A DNA stretch of 64,000 nt, from contig JAXRKP010000569.1 of assembly GCA_037039925.1 (NCBI GenBank), positions 193,501 through 257,500 of the forward strand. The letters are read 5' to 3'. This document shows, in pieces, positions 1 through 41,640 of the stretch. This DNA is from Doris montereyensis (taxonomy: Eukaryota; Mollusca; Gastropoda; Nudibranchia; Dorididae). The position numbers were made by a program, and so were the translations under genes. The stretch's first letter is position 1; every line of letters begins with the position of its first letter. The notes beneath the pieces are model-generated. The model searched no databases, had not been told where the DNA came from, and saw only the letters and a program-made list of their open reading frames with translations.

Positions 1-289
1 GTTCTTTCGTCCCACCTCAAAACTCAGAACAAAGCCACTAAATAGGAGACAATAGAAGGCCTCAGATGAGAAATGTCTTAAACTTCAATGCTGTGATGGA
101 TAAGGAAAGAAGTTTTAAAGGGTATGAAGTATTTACATGTTAGCTTTAGCTCTGAAAAAAATTCAACCAGCAGAATTTCAGTCATGTGTATTCAGGTTCA
201 TTGAAAGAACTTTCACACTTCATCTCAGAAATGTGGAGACTGGCAAAGGAAATAACACAGGAAAGAATTGACGATAAAACCCTGTGGGG

Positions 290-582
290 GAAAAAACACG
301 GGACGTGTCATCACAGAACCAGATTTATGGAGAGGAAAGAGGTGATGGATAGGACACATTGTCAATATTGTATCTTAAGAACACTGCCGAGCACCATTTT
401 AAGGTAAAGTTTGATGGAACTTCACCAGAAAAACACTGCAGAGGTAGACCAAGACACATGTTACGCTGACATGGACAGATCTGAAGAGGCAGCACAGGAC
501 AGGAAAACATGGAAGGGACTCATTGATGACCTCTATACAGTAGTAGTTCCAAGGATAAGTAGAAGAAGAGAATAAAAATAGA
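290..582 (+). pseudogene. Probable LINE 3' tail fragment
   Basis: Broken reading frames resemble the C-terminal end of a LINE ORF2. A GRPRHMLR-like piece (about 435-465) is followed by EEAAQDRKTWKGLIDDLY near 481-535, ending in a stop at about 575. LINE ORF2 proteins often end this way (GRPxxxW...AxDRxxW...). Stop codons interrupt it and no RT domain is present. Confidence 0.4.
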
Positions 583-3190
583 TTCTTTCTTTTAAAGTTG
601 TTTGTTTGTGTGTGTGTGGCTCAAAGCAATGTTAGTTTTAAGTACCTTATACCGAAGTCATCACCAACAGATGCATTTGTATAATATATAATAATATGTA
701 TATGAAAATAAAGTTGTAAGTTGAGAAAATCACAGACAAATCTCACTGAGCATTAGTAAAAAATAAAACATGCAGATACTCTTCAGTATAAATGTAAAAT
801 TATAAAGAATTTGGTATTAAAAATTAAAAATAGACTAACTTGTAACCCATGTTTGAAAGGGACATTAATAATCAAGGACACACTTATATGGAAGCATCAT
901 CGCAGGTATGCAAGCATCACAGACATAACGAATAAACTGTAGATTAAACACTGTGAGGTTACGGCTATGAACTTCTGAATTAGTGGCATACAGGTCTTTA
1001 GACCAATGAGTGAAATTCACACTCCAGGTTTCGTTTAAAGAAAACATTAGACTATCAAGCATCCATTATCTGATAGGAATTTCATTGTAAATATTACAGT
1101 AAGAGTAGTGATGGTAATAATGATACTAATACTTATAATGCTAACATTTATAATACTAATACTATTACTACTACTACTACTACTAATAATAATAATAATA
1201 ATATTAGTAATGAATACAGGCGAGTTGACTTCCTTGAACCTCTGACATTCCCGTCATTCAACCTCACTGGCAAAAGTTTTAGCGAACTCCTGACATTATT
1301 GTCTCAGCAGCTGACCTGACAAACACTTTGCCTGAAGATACAGGGAAAAAACAAGTATTATTAATAAAATGGTGTCAAAACTGATATGGAACTAAAAGTC
1401 TATGACCATTCTTACAACAATCATTGCCAATTGCAATGTATAACTAACTAAATAAAATTTATTGAAATTTTGTAAAAACCCACCCACACATATTGTTGAC
1501 CTGTAAAAAGAGTATATTATAAGTGTAATTCTCATGTATGTACATGTACATCCAGATTTTTTCTAATCATCTATTGTGTCTTCTTTCACCTCATCGTGTA
1601 AATGAAGTTCAGAAATATCTGGCTAGTAGAACCCCATCTTGTAAATGAAGTTCAGAAACATCTGGCTAATGGAACTTGCGCTTGCTGCTATGACTGAGAA
1701 ATGTGCAGTGGACTTATTATCACATTATGTGAGAACAGCGTTTCAAATCTAGATATCTGAAAATGCATATTTTCTGTATTTTCCACAAAAACAAAATTCT
1801 TTTCAAAATGCTATCTTCCAATGAATAATGATATTTTGATAACAATACATTGAACAGCCAACATACTTAGATATTGGAGAGATATGAAAAATCGAATTTT
1901 TGTCTCTCCTGTAAAATTGTACTCACCAGACTTAACTTTCAGAGAATTACATGCTTTCAATCTATTGTTATTGCTTAAATTCATTTCACAGAGTATTCTT
2001 CCATATAATTTTCAAAAACTTACATACTGATCTCTTCTTCACTTTACCTTTGCTCCATTGAATCCATCTACATCAACCCCTTTCCTCCTTTTTTCCCTTC
2101 CCTACCAAGCAGTCCCCCCCCCCCCCCCCCCCCCCTGGCCCGACAACAACTCCTCATTTAACAAGATAAACAGTTCCTTATTTATCACACTTTTAATTCG
2201 GGTAAAGTAAATTACATCGCAAGGGGTCAAAGGGAGCAAAAAACCACCCCCCCAACCCATTACGGCAAAACAACCCATTACGGCAAAACAACCGAAAGGC
2301 CAAAAAATAACACAACCTCCTTCCCTTTTCCCCTTATCCTCTTTTCAGGTGATTTGTAAAAGAAAAAGAATGTTTCAAAGCAGAAGCTATGAACAAATGT
2401 TACATCTTGTAAAATTTGGATGCAAAAAATCAAGAGCTGAAAATGTGCAGACCAAGGCAAAATTTAGCTAATTGTTTCAGTATCTATTAAATGCAATAAA
2501 ATGTCTTTTGGAGCATTTCAATTTTAAACAACGTCGAACTAAAGAATAAGCAAGATTTAGAGGACGAAATATGTAAAATGTTAATAATATAATAATAAAA
2601 ATATTGTTGTGAGCGTTACAAAAGGCAATACAATTTTTGGGATATGAGTCATAAGTAGTTATAAATTTAAAGGCAACACAAAAATGATGAGAAAATCATC
2701 ATACACACAGGCATCTCAAATAGCCTTCAGACCATGAGAAGCTGTATCGGTAATTGGATAATGGGAGTAATCTAAATGCAAGTCTTGGCAAATATTTAGT
2801 CTTGAAATATAGAGTAAACAGAAAAATAAGTCTGAGATAAACTTAAAAAAACAACAAGCTTTATCTTCTGAACTATAGGATAAATATGCCAAAACAATGA
2901 ACATGCTTAAGACATAAATGAAAGAAAAGGGTGTTCTTTTTCATAATTTGTCATAGACAGTAAGAAGACAAGTGTCCAAGACAACTTCTCACAGAAAGAG
3001 GAAAATATTTTTATTCTTGAATGAATTTCATGGCTATTAGTATTACTCTATCTTGAATTTACAGTCATTTAAGTTGAATATTGGAACAAAAAAGTGTGCA
3101 TGTATGTATTCCACATGTCTTAAAAGCTGGACTGAATTATGTAAGCCATTAAATTTATAGGAGACCTGTGACCGGGTAAGGCTGGACCGC
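583..3190. other. AT-rich spacer with simple repeats
   Basis: I see no gene. It contains a trinucleotide (ACT/AAT) tract at 1155-1203, two tandem copies of a ~42-bp block (about 1590-1676, TGAAGTTCAGAAA core), a C-run of about 29 at 2107-2135, and a doubled 19-bp block at 2257-2291 (CCCATTACGGCAAAACAA). Confidence 0.6.
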
Positions 3191-3194
3191 TCTT

Positions 3195-6045
3195 GTGTCC
3201 CTGCCACCACCCCGTCACATTTATTAATCCTATTAGTCCTATCCATTGAGGTGTGCCCGTGTCACCATCCCATCACAGTTATTGCTCCCACTCCTATCTA
3301 TTTAGGTGTGCCACCATCCCATCACATTTATTGCTCCCACTCCTATCTATTTAGGTGTGTCACCATCTCATCACATTTATTGCTCCCACTCCTATCTATT
3401 TAGGTGTGTCACCATCTCATCACATTTATTGCTCCCACTCCTATCTATTTAGGTGTGCCATCATCTCATCACATTTATTGCTCCCACTCTATCTATTTAG
3501 GTGTGTCACCATCTCATCACATTTATTCTCACTCCTATCCATTTAGGTGTGTCACCATCTCATCACATTTATTGCTCCCACTCCTATCTATTTAGGTGTA
3601 CCACCATCTCATCACATTTATTGCTCCCACTCCTATCTATTTAGGTGTGTCACCATCTCATCACATTTATTGCTCCCACTCCTATCTACTTAGGTGTACC
3701 ACCATCTCATCACATTTATTGCTCCATCTCATCCATTTATTGCTCCCACTCCTATCCATTTAGGTGTGTCATCACATTTATTGCTCCCATCATCCATTTT
3801 GTGTCACCATCTCATCCATTTATTGCTCCCCTATCCATTTAGGTGTGTCACCATCTCATCACATCCTATATTTTGCTCACCATCTCATCACATTTATCCA
3901 TAATTTAGGTGTGTCATCCATCTCATCACATTTATTGCTCCATCACATTTATTGCCTATCCTATTTAGGTGTGTCACCATCTCATCACATTTATTGCTCA
4001 TACTCCTATCCATTTAGGTGTACCACCATCTCATCACATTTATTGTGCTACCACACCATCACATTTATTGCTCCTACTCCTATCCATTTAGGTGTACCAC
4101 CACCCCATTACATTTATTGCTCATACTCCTATCCATTTAGGTGTACCACCACCCCATCACATTTATTGCTCCTACTCCTATCCATTTAGGTGTACCACCA
4201 CCCCATCACATTTATTGCTCCTATCCTATCCATTTAGGTGTACCACCACCCCATTACATTTATTGCTCCTATTCCTATCCATTTAGGTGTACCACCACCC
4301 CATCACATTTATTGCTCCTATCCTCCTATCCATTTAGGTGTACCACCACCCCATTACATTTATTGCTCCTATTCCTATCCATTTAGGTGTACCACCACCC
4401 CATTACATTTATTGCTCCTATTCCTATCCATTTAGGTGTACCACCACCCCATTACATTTATTGCTCCTATTCCTATCTATTTAGGTGTACCACCACCCCA
4501 TTACTTCCTATTATCTATTTAGGTGTACCACCACCCCCATTACATTTATTGCTCCTATTCCTATCTATTTAGGTGTACCACCACCCCATTACATTTATTG
4601 CTCCTATTCCTATCTATTTAGGTGTACCACCACCCCATTACATTTATTGCTCCTATTCCTATCTATTTAGGTGTACCACCACCCCATTACTATTCTATCT
4701 ATTTAGGTGTACCACCACCCCATTACATTTATTGCTCCTATTCCCATCTATTTAGGTGTACCACCACCCCATTACATTTATTGCTCCTAGGTGTCCTATC
4801 TATTTAGGTGTACCACCACCCCATTACATTTATTGCTCCTATTCCTATCTATTTAGGTACCACCACCCCATTACATTTACCCACTCCACCCCATTACATT
4901 TATTGCTCCTATTCCTATCTATTTAGGTGTACCACCACCCCATTACATTTATTGTCTATTCCTATCTATTTAGGTGTACCACCACCCCATTACATTTATT
5001 GCTCCTATTCCTATCCATTTAGGTGTACCACCATTACATTTATTGCTCCTATTCATTATCATTTATTGCATCACAATTATTCCTATCCATTTAGGTGTAC
5101 CACCACCCCATTACATTTATTGCTCCTATTCCTATCCATTTAGGTGTACCACCACCCCATTACATTTATTGCTCCTATTCCTATCCATTTAGGTGTACCA
5201 CCACCCCATCACATTTATTGCTCCTATTCCCTATCCATTTAGGTGTACCACCACCCCATCACATTTATTGCTCCTATTCCTATCCATTTAGGTGTACCAC
5301 CACCCCATCACACCTCATCCTACATTTGTTGCTCCATCACATTTATTGCTCCTATCTATCCATTTAGGTGTACCACCATCACCCCATCTATCCATTTATT
5401 ACCACCACCCCATCACATTTATTACTCCTATCCATTTAGGTGTACCACCACCCCATCACATTTATTGCCCATCCTACATTTATTGCTCCATATTATTGCT
5501 CCTATCCATTTAGGTGTACCACCACCCCATCACATTTATTGCTCCTATTAGTCCTATCCATTTAGGTGTACCACCACCCCATCACATTTATTGCTCCATT
5601 TAGGTGTACCACCACCCCATCACATTACTCCTATCCATTTAGGTGTACCACAACCCCATCACATTTATTGCTCCTACTAGTCCTATCCATTTAGGTGTAC
5701 CACCACCCCCATCACATTTGTTGCTCCTACTCCTATCCATTTAGGTATGCCACCATCCCATCATATTTATTGCTCATACTCCTATCCATTTAGGTATACC
5801 ACCACCCCATCACATTTATTGCTCCTATTACTCCTATCCATTTAGGTGTACCACCACCCCATCACATTTATTGCTCCTATTACTCCTATCCATTTAGGTG
5901 TACCACCATCCCATTATCCATTTATTGCTCCTATTCCTATCCATTTAGGTATGCCACCATCCCATCATATTTATTGCTCCTACTCCTATCCATTTAGGTA
6001 TGCCATCATCCCATCATATTTATTGCTCCTACTCCTATTAATTAA
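3195..6045 (+). repeat. 49-bp minisatellite, about 58 units
   Basis: The unit is roughly CCATTTAGGTGTACCACCAC, then CCCATCACATTTATTGCTCC and a TATTCCTAT linker. It changes along the array. Units near 3300-3900 carry GTGTCACCATCTCATCAC with TCCCACTCC. Units at 4090-5170 carry ACCACCACCCCATTAC with TCCTATTCC. Units from 5200 return to CCCATCAC, and the last units (5745-6045) carry GTATGCCACCATC. Partial units are frequent around 3720-3960 and 5300-5640. Because 49 mod 3 is 1 and the unit lacks in-frame stops over most phases, long meaningless frames run through it. Confidence 0.95.
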
Positions 6046-6994
6046 GGTGTGCATCTCCTTGAAACAACCAACTTTAACCTACTTTTGGAAATCTTGGAAA
6101 CCACAGGCAGTAAAATAAATCCAAATGTCCAACCTGAAAGCAACCTCTCTGAAGCAAGAGGATCCAAATGAACAACAGTAGAGTAGCTTCCGTGATTTTA
6201 ATGACAATACTTTGCCAGGAGGAGATAAATATTGTGGTGGAACAAAAGATCAATGTCAAAAAATGTTCTGCATACATTTTGCATACCCATTTGCACAACT
6301 GAATACAAAGGATAAAAAAAGATGATGGCAAATGGATAAAAAACATGTTCATGTGCTAAAAAGAAGAAACAGCATTGCAATGTTAAGCAGATAAACTAAG
6401 ATATTTGTGCTGAAATGCATGTCTGGGCCATGTTTAAGAACCCATTCTTTTCTCTTTGATCAACAAAACTTTAAGAATTATATCTCTCGTGTCTGGTCAA
6501 CAAGGCTCAGAAAATTGTGTTCTCCTGACAAAGGAATTATATTTTATCTAAGGCATTATTTCTTGAAAAGAATTTCATAGACAGAAAAAGATGAATGCCT
6601 CAAAAAAGAGTACAAAATTGTTCATTAAGCACACTGCATAACTATGAGTGTGGTTTATCCTACATAACTCAATTTGCACATATCTAGAAATGACAGAAAA
6701 AAACAATCAGCTAAGCTTTCTCGCACAACATCTATGTAAGCAAAATATAGAAAATGATAAAGACAAATGAAAAATTTGCAAGAAAAAATGAAAAATTGGG
6801 CATTTCCTATCACCCCCATTCTGATCGCATAAACAAGACAAGAATCACACAAATACAACAAGAATCATGTAAATAAGACAGGAAAACAATAACACATAAA
6901 AGCATCACAGAAAAAGACACTTTTCATATAAATCGTCTTATAAAAGCATGAGCACTGAATTATAAAGTTTCATATTTGAAAAATGTATTCCTCA
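6046..6994. other. AT-rich spacer, nothing recognised
   Basis: Between the minisatellite and the truncated LINE I see no exon-like frame, SINE head or inverted repeat. Confidence 0.5.
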
Positions 6995-9000
6995 TCATTT
7001 TCCCCTACTGTTGACAAGTCTGTAAAGCCTTTCCCTTCCTTCTTCATATGACAGCAGATTTAAGTTATTTTTCCCTTTGATTTTTCCAATGATGACCAAG
7101 TGTTCCATTTTCTCTCTCCTCATTGCGTGTCCATTAAAAGTTGCTTGCCTTTTCTTTATATTGTTGAGGAGAGTTCTACGTGTCTCTGCCTGTTTGAGAA
7201 TGTTTTCGTTTGTTACTTTCTTTGTCCACGAGACATGTAGAATTCTTCTCAAGAACCACATCTCGGTTGCTTGAATTCTCTTCTGTATCTTTTTGTTTAG
7301 GGACCATACTTCACATCCATATGTGAGAATGGGCTCGATGTAACACTGAAGCACTGTTTTTCTTGTTTGTATAGAAAAATTTTATGTGTCAGAATGTGCT
7401 TCATTTTCTTAAACTGAATTTTTGTTTGATTTATTACTTTTGCCTTTATCTTGGTGTTGCTCCTTCCATCTGACATTATGATGGTGTCTAGGTATGTAAA
7501 GCTGTCAACTTGCTTGAGTTCAAGGCCTTCTGTTTTAATTTTGCATGTTGATCTTTGAGGTTTTCTGTTAATAACCAGACTCCTGTTTTCTTGTTGTTCC
7601 GTTTTAATCCTTTCATCTTGCTTTTTTTCATTTGGTCAATTAGATGTTGTAGCTTGTCTTCACTCTCTGCAACTAAAATTACATTGTCAACATATCTTAG
7701 GTTGTTTATGATATGTCCTCCTATTGCAATGCCATCATGATATTTTATGTTCTGCGATATTATCTCACTATATAATAAAACAGATCTGGTGAAAAGACAC
7801 AACCCTGTCTCATACCTCTTTTGATTTCCTGGAATTTGCCTATCCCTCCATCAATTTTTAGAGCTGCTGTTTGTTTCCACTTCACTTCTTTTATAATTCT
7901 AAGATCTTTGCCATCGATTTTAATTTTTAGAGAAGGGAACTTAATTCCTCATGTCTGACACTATCGAAGGCTTTAGTATAATCGATAAAGCAGAGGTACA
8001 AGTCTTTCTGAGCTTCTAGAGTTCTCCCTATGATCATTCTTAACACATATATAGCAATGGTTGTTCCATTCCCTTCCATGAAGTCACACTGTTCCTCTGC
8101 TATTTCTGGTCTTATTTTGTTTCTTATTCGCTTCATTATAACTCTTAGAATATCTTTATTATTTGGCTCATCAAACTGATTGTTCTATGGTTATCACATT
8201 CTATTGCACCTGCTTTCTTTGGTAATGCAATGAAAATGGACTTTGAAAGATAGTCTTGAATGATTCCTGGGTTGTAAATATTATTGAATAGCCTTGTTAG
8301 TATTACTATACCATATGCACCTAGAGCCTCAATCATTTCCAAGGCAACATTATCTGGCCCTGTAGCCTTATTCATTTTCATTTGTTTCATGGCTATCTCT
8401 ACCTCTTCTCTCAATATTGGTGGTCCTTCATCATGAGTATGATCATACAATTCTTTTATATATTCTGACCATCTTTCGAAAATTTTGTCTTTTTCCATTT
8501 TCCGTTTTTGATTTTATACGTCCTGAGGAAGCTGTATTTTGTTTTCCTATTATGTCTTCCATTCTCTCTGTATAACCTATGGCATTGTACAGTGTAGAAA
8601 TTCAATTTGCCTACACTTATCATCTATCCATTCCTCTTTAGTTTTGTTACATTTCTCTTTAATTTCTCTCTGAAGTTGTTCATATTGCTCTTTATTTGTC
8701 CTCATCATTCTTCGTTTATTCATAAGGGCCAAGATTTTGTCTGTCATCCGTTTCTGTTTCAAACTTTTTTTTTCTTTCTTTAGAATTACTTCTGTAGTTG
8801 TTTCCGTTAGGCATTCTTTCAGTTTCTCCCATTGTTCTTCAACTTCTCTGATTATATCCAGTATTGCAAATTTATTTTGTACGGATATTTGATACTTTTC
8901 CTTTATTGATAGGTCAGATTTAAGCAGTGCCAGGTTCAATTTACCATTGTTTTTAATCTGTTTTGTTTTCTTGAGCTTTAGCTTGAAGTTACCCATGATA
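6995..9000 (-). mobile_element. 5'-truncated LINE (non-LTR retrotransposon), RT domain with frame breaks
   Basis: Read on the minus strand from 9000: a basic linker (IREVEEQWEKLKECLTETTT), then RT segments KMNKATGPDNVALEMIEALG, SKSIFIALPKKAGAIECDNH and FIDYTKAFDSVRHEE. The catalytic box is degraded to YVDN (normally Y/FADD) near 7690, and the C-terminal part reads ILTYGCEVW...ATEMWFLRRIL. Frames are broken several times. The endonuclease domain is absent, so the copy is 5'-truncated at about 9000. The type is common in invertebrate genomes; I do not assign the clade. Inactive. Confidence 0.88.
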
Positions 9001-9667
9001 GGTGCATGACACTAAAACAGTCTGCTCCTGGTAAGGTTTTAGCCAGTATAGATCACCTTATTTCATTATTTTACTAGTTTATTGATGTGACAAGAAAGAA
9101 AATTCAATTCCTGAAATTTGTATGTATGATCTGTCTTTCTGTTTCTATTTTTGAAGCTTGTAGTTAATATTTTCATGTGTGTCGTTTGCTTATCTTTTGG
9201 ACAACAACAAAAATCCAGGAAAATGAAGAAAAAATTTAGGCTTTTAAAAGTTAAGATACAGCATGACAATTCTTTCTGAACTAAAAGCGAAATACTTGGA
9301 GTACAAATTCCACTTGAATATAATGAAAAAAATCACATAATGTACAAAGAAGAGCAGAAAAGTACATGTCAAGGCATAAGGTCCTATTGACTCACCCTCA
9401 TAAGAAGGAACTGAAATAATACAACATAACTTGGCTGCAGAAAAGATATAATTATAATCTGACTTAAAGAGGCACTTCTAACCCTTCACAATATGTGACC
9501 AGCAGGCAGGATAATGTCATCAGATGTTTAGACTAAAAGAGTTCAAGCACGTTAGGAATAATTGTGTAAGAGGTAAATCTCAGTCCATCTTCTGAAAGGA
9601 AACGAATCATTGATAATATCTTGATTGTTATAATTTTTAGGTTGCTATGGTTTTTAGATTCTTTCAT
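9001..9667. other. Spacer, nothing recognised
   Basis: AT-rich sequence between a LINE and a SINE. No coding exon or structured repeat was recognised. Confidence 0.45.
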
Positions 9668-9947
9668 GGTGTCAGTGGACTAGTGATTAGACTGCTAGAC
9701 TTTGGATCAAAAGGTCCTCAGTTTATATCCTTACAAAACTATGTCCAAAGAGGTTCGTTGAGAAAGACAATTATCCCGCATTATCCTATTCAACATAGAT
9801 GAAAATGGATACCAGTTTCAGTTGGGGAGTGACACGTTTCTTGTCCAGGAGGCGATGGATGGGACCTATTCCCCTTCATGCTCGTAGAAATCGGGATAAA
9901 CTCTGACTCTGTGGGTTGTAACGACCTTGAAGGAAATACTCTTTAAT
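9668..9947 (+). repeat. tRNA-derived SINE, family 2, copy 1
   Basis: The head resembles a Pol III promoter: A-box-like TGGACTAGTGATTAGACTGC and a degraded B box within GGATCAAAAGGTCCTC. The body matches the other family-2 copies: TCCAAAGAGGTTCGTTGAGA, AAATGGATACCAG, TTGGGGAGTGAC, CCAGGAGGCGATGG. The 3' end is GTAACGACCTTGAAGGAAA. It is more diverged than the copy at 10825. Confidence 0.75.
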
Positions 9948-10824
9948 GCTGTTCTTTAACACCTGTCAAAGCTGCTGCACAATGCATATGTATGTATCAA
10001 CGACAAGCACTCCCGCCACCTGTGAGTATGGTAGCTTCCACTCTTCTGGGTTCATATCAAAGATCCATGATTTGTTTCAATAATGATGAGATAAGATATA
10101 ATACATCTACTAAACATACTAGGGGCTTCAAGGTTGAAATGTAAGAGCTTCAAAAGAATCAACTATTGAAAAAGTTACCTGTTTCTGTGGGATGGTAACT
10201 TAAAATATGACAAGAAAACCACGAAAGTGATTCTTTGTCTTCATGCTTTCATTGAATTCTCTGACAACAGTTTTCAGAATTACAGTATTGTGTTTCAAAT
10301 TTCTTACTTATGAATTTAGATGCTTTCAAAGGACTAGCTTTTTATGACTCATGGCTGACAGCAAAATCTATCAGGGACAAATAAAAATAGACAAAAATGG
10401 TCTATAGTCCATATCCCTGCACAAGCGCAGGCTCATCAACTGTACATCATTTATCACCTGGCAGACCATTTCCTTCAAAGTCCTTCTTACTCCCCTGAGG
10501 AGCTTACAGTATGACTGCCTGTTACATCACTACGCTCACATCAACATTCTGCAAGATCCTTCTCTGCCTATACTAGGTACTCGTTCACACTTAATAGTCA
10601 AGTGAGGAAAGCAGAGTGAAGTACCTTTTCTTAAGAGTACAATGTACAAAAACTCTTGGGTCAACCAGAGCTTGAACTAGTTTCATCATGATTACAAACT
10701 TTTATTGTCAATGTCTTCTTTACCTTTAAAATTTCATTGAAAGCAGTGGGATAATACAGGCGGTAAATGAAACACCTCCGAACTGTATTAGAAATCTAAA
10801 ACACAATACTATAATCCTGTATGT

Positions 10825-11114
10825 GGCATTGGTGGCTGAGCTTGTCGGCCGCCAGACTGGGGATCATGAGATCCTGTGTTCGAATCCTAGCAAAGCTAGG
10901 TCCGATGTTGTGTTCCTTGGGAAAGACAATTAACATACATTTTCCCACTCTATTCAGGTGCAAATGGGTACAAGCACTAGCTTGGGAGTAAAAGACTGCA
11001 TCAGACTAACGTCCTGGCCAGGAGGTGACTACTATCACATGTTCCACTTCACGCTATTGAAATCAGTATAAGCTCCAGCTTATGGGCCGTAACGGCCTTG
11101 AAGAAACTTACTAA
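10825..11114 (+). repeat. tRNA-derived SINE, family 2, copy 2 (best preserved)
   Basis: The head GGTGGCTGAGCTTGTCGGCC is followed by B box GTTCGAATCC at about 10879. The body has TTCCTTGGGAAAGACAATTA, GTGCAAATGGGTACAAGCAC and GTCCTGGCCAGGAGGTGAC; the end is GTAACGGCCTTGAAGAAAC. It lies just downstream of TMC exon 16. Confidence 0.85.
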
Positions 11115-11314
11115 AATCCTGAAAACTGTAGTCATCAAAGTCACATGACACAAAACGTGGGTGTCACATGACGTAAAATATTTGTCTCTTACAGCACTTC
11201 TTTCAGAGCAGGAGGATAATTATCAAAACAAGTGGAGTATGGTGCATATGATGTTAATCTTGTCGCTTTCATCAATGCAAAATAAAATGAAAAACCTAAA
11301 AGAGTTCCAAATAC

Positions 11315-40100
<28,786 letters not shown>

Positions 40101-40288
40101 GCTGATGTGGACTAGAAAGGTAAAATAAAAAAGTGTAATCAACTGGTATATAGTTGTTGTCATGTTTGGCAGTTATACAATTATTATGATTTATAAAATT
40201 TACTTATCAAAACCAAATGCTTAAAATAAATGTATTTATTGGTGGAAAAAAAAATTGCTTTTATGTACACAAACTTGACAGTAGCCAA

Positions 40289-40735
40289 CATAGATGATAT
40301 CTTAACACAAACAGAGTGTGATGATAGAAGAGCTCATACAATGCACATAGATGATATCTTAACACAAACAGAGTGTGATGATAGAAGACCTCATACAATG
40401 CACATAGATGATATCTTAACACAAACAAAGTGTGATGATAGAAGACCTCATACAATGCACATAGATGATATCTTAACACAAACAGAGTGTGATGATAGAA
40501 GACCTCATACAATGCACATAGATGATATCTTAACACAAACAGAGTGTGATGATAGAAGACCTCATACAATGCACATAGATGATATCTTAACACAAACAGA
40601 GTGTGATGATAGAAGACCTCATACAATGCACATAGATGATATCTTAACACAAACAGAGTGTGATGATAGAAGACCTCATACAATGCACATAGATGATATC
40701 TTAACACAAACAGAGTGTGATGATAGATGAAATCA
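40289..40735 (+). repeat. 57-bp minisatellite, eight nearly identical units
   Basis: The unit contains ATAGATGATATCTTAACACA, AACAGAGTGTGATGATAGAA and GACCTCATACAATGCAC. Eight copies differ at only a few positions (unit 1 AGAGCTC, unit 3 AACAAAG, last unit truncated as AGATGAAATC). Since 57 is 3 x 19, a plus-strand frame (MHIDDILTQTECDDRRPHT per unit) and a minus-strand frame both stay open for about 160 codons. No other coding evidence. It lies about 190 bp upstream of the TMC start codon. Confidence 0.95.
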
Positions 40736-40829
40736 TACAATGCAAAAACTCCTGGAAAAAAGGCCTAAAGTCAGATCATGCAGAAAATGGAGTGGCAAAT
40801 ATATACACAAACACATGTATTTACATATA

Positions 40830-41616
40830 CAGTAGTCTCTGCCAAATTACACGCCGCCGAAATGCATGATTCATCACCTTGATATTTTCATGCAACCAAA
40901 TTTTATAATGCTTATCACCCCCTCAAAATGCAACAACAGCTAGCTTGACTTTGCCAAAATGAACCAGGTTTTAGTAAGTCAGTCTTCAATCTGTTGCATT
41001 TAAAGAGTCAAAATTCTTGTGAAAAATAACTCTACAACCTCTTCTTGCCTCGCCCCAGTGACAAAATTTGTCATGCACGACACCCGTGTGTATGTGTATG
41101 GCATCTAGACCTGTTAATTATGTATACAAATATACACACAACAACGCAGGCTCTGGTCATGCTTGCAACTTCATGACTCGTCGTTGGCTGGCTTTATACA
41201 TCTTCTACCAGAGAGACTGAGTGCGATCGACTCTCTTTGATTACGGTGAGAAATTCTGAGAATGGTCTTGTATCAATTTTATCAATGGAGATCGTACTCT
41301 GTATGATACGCAAGTTAACATATAAAGAATCATTCCTAGTTGCCGGATGCCTTCACCATCCCACCCCTTGTAGTAGTCTTGAGAGAGAGAGAGAGAGAGG
41401 AGAACTTAACAGACTTATGAGAAGAGGTTAGGCTCGTTATGTCTTGTCTGCAAATCAATCAAAAACAAACAACAAACAAAACAAAAAAAAACATTTCCAA
41501 ATAAGAATGGCAATATAAATAATGGATTGTGACCATTGACTTCATCAAAATGCCTTTTCGCCAATATGAACAATTTTTTTGTCCCCATGGACCATACATT
41601 TTGGTGGAGACTACTG
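40830..41616. mobile_element. TIR DNA transposon (CAGTAGTCTC ends), non-autonomous
   Basis: Left end CAGTAGTCTCTGCCAAATTA, right end ATTTTGGTGGAGACTACTG, with TA on both sides. Size 787 bp, no transposase. A short (GA)n at 41383-41398 lies inside. CAGT termini and the TA target site fit Tc1/mariner or pogo elements. Confidence 0.85.
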
Positions 41617-41618
41617 TA

Positions 41619-41640
41619 TATATATATATATATAAACAAG
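41619..41640 (+). repeat. (TA)n microsatellite
   Basis: A short TA run directly abutting the right end of the preceding TIR element. Confidence 0.8.

Noticed and set aside
3195..6045. CRISPR-like array
   Set aside because: Units are contiguous with no unique spacers, and the DNA is animal nuclear sequence.
3355..6118. Many overlapping plus-strand frames (HHPITFIAPIPIHLGV-like)
   Set aside because: They are read-through of the 49-bp minisatellite in successive phases, without start context, domain or codon signal.
7077..7740. Plus-strand hydrophobic frames opposite the 7-9 kb LINE
   Set aside because: Shadow frames of the minus-strand RT.
10390..10560. Possible exon or LINE fragment (RRLINCTSFITWQTI-like)
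   Set aside because: Weak resemblance in one frame only, and no neighbouring motifs or splice sites consistent with TMC phase.
10825..10900. tRNA gene
   Set aside because: A and B boxes are present, but the cloverleaf is not complete and the same unit with its body recurs elsewhere, so it is a SINE head. The same holds for 43281, 25750 and 25880.
40230..40740. Repeat protein genes on both strands at the 57-bp array
   Set aside because: The open frames follow from a unit length divisible by three; there is no splice, start or homology support. Kept only as a finding.
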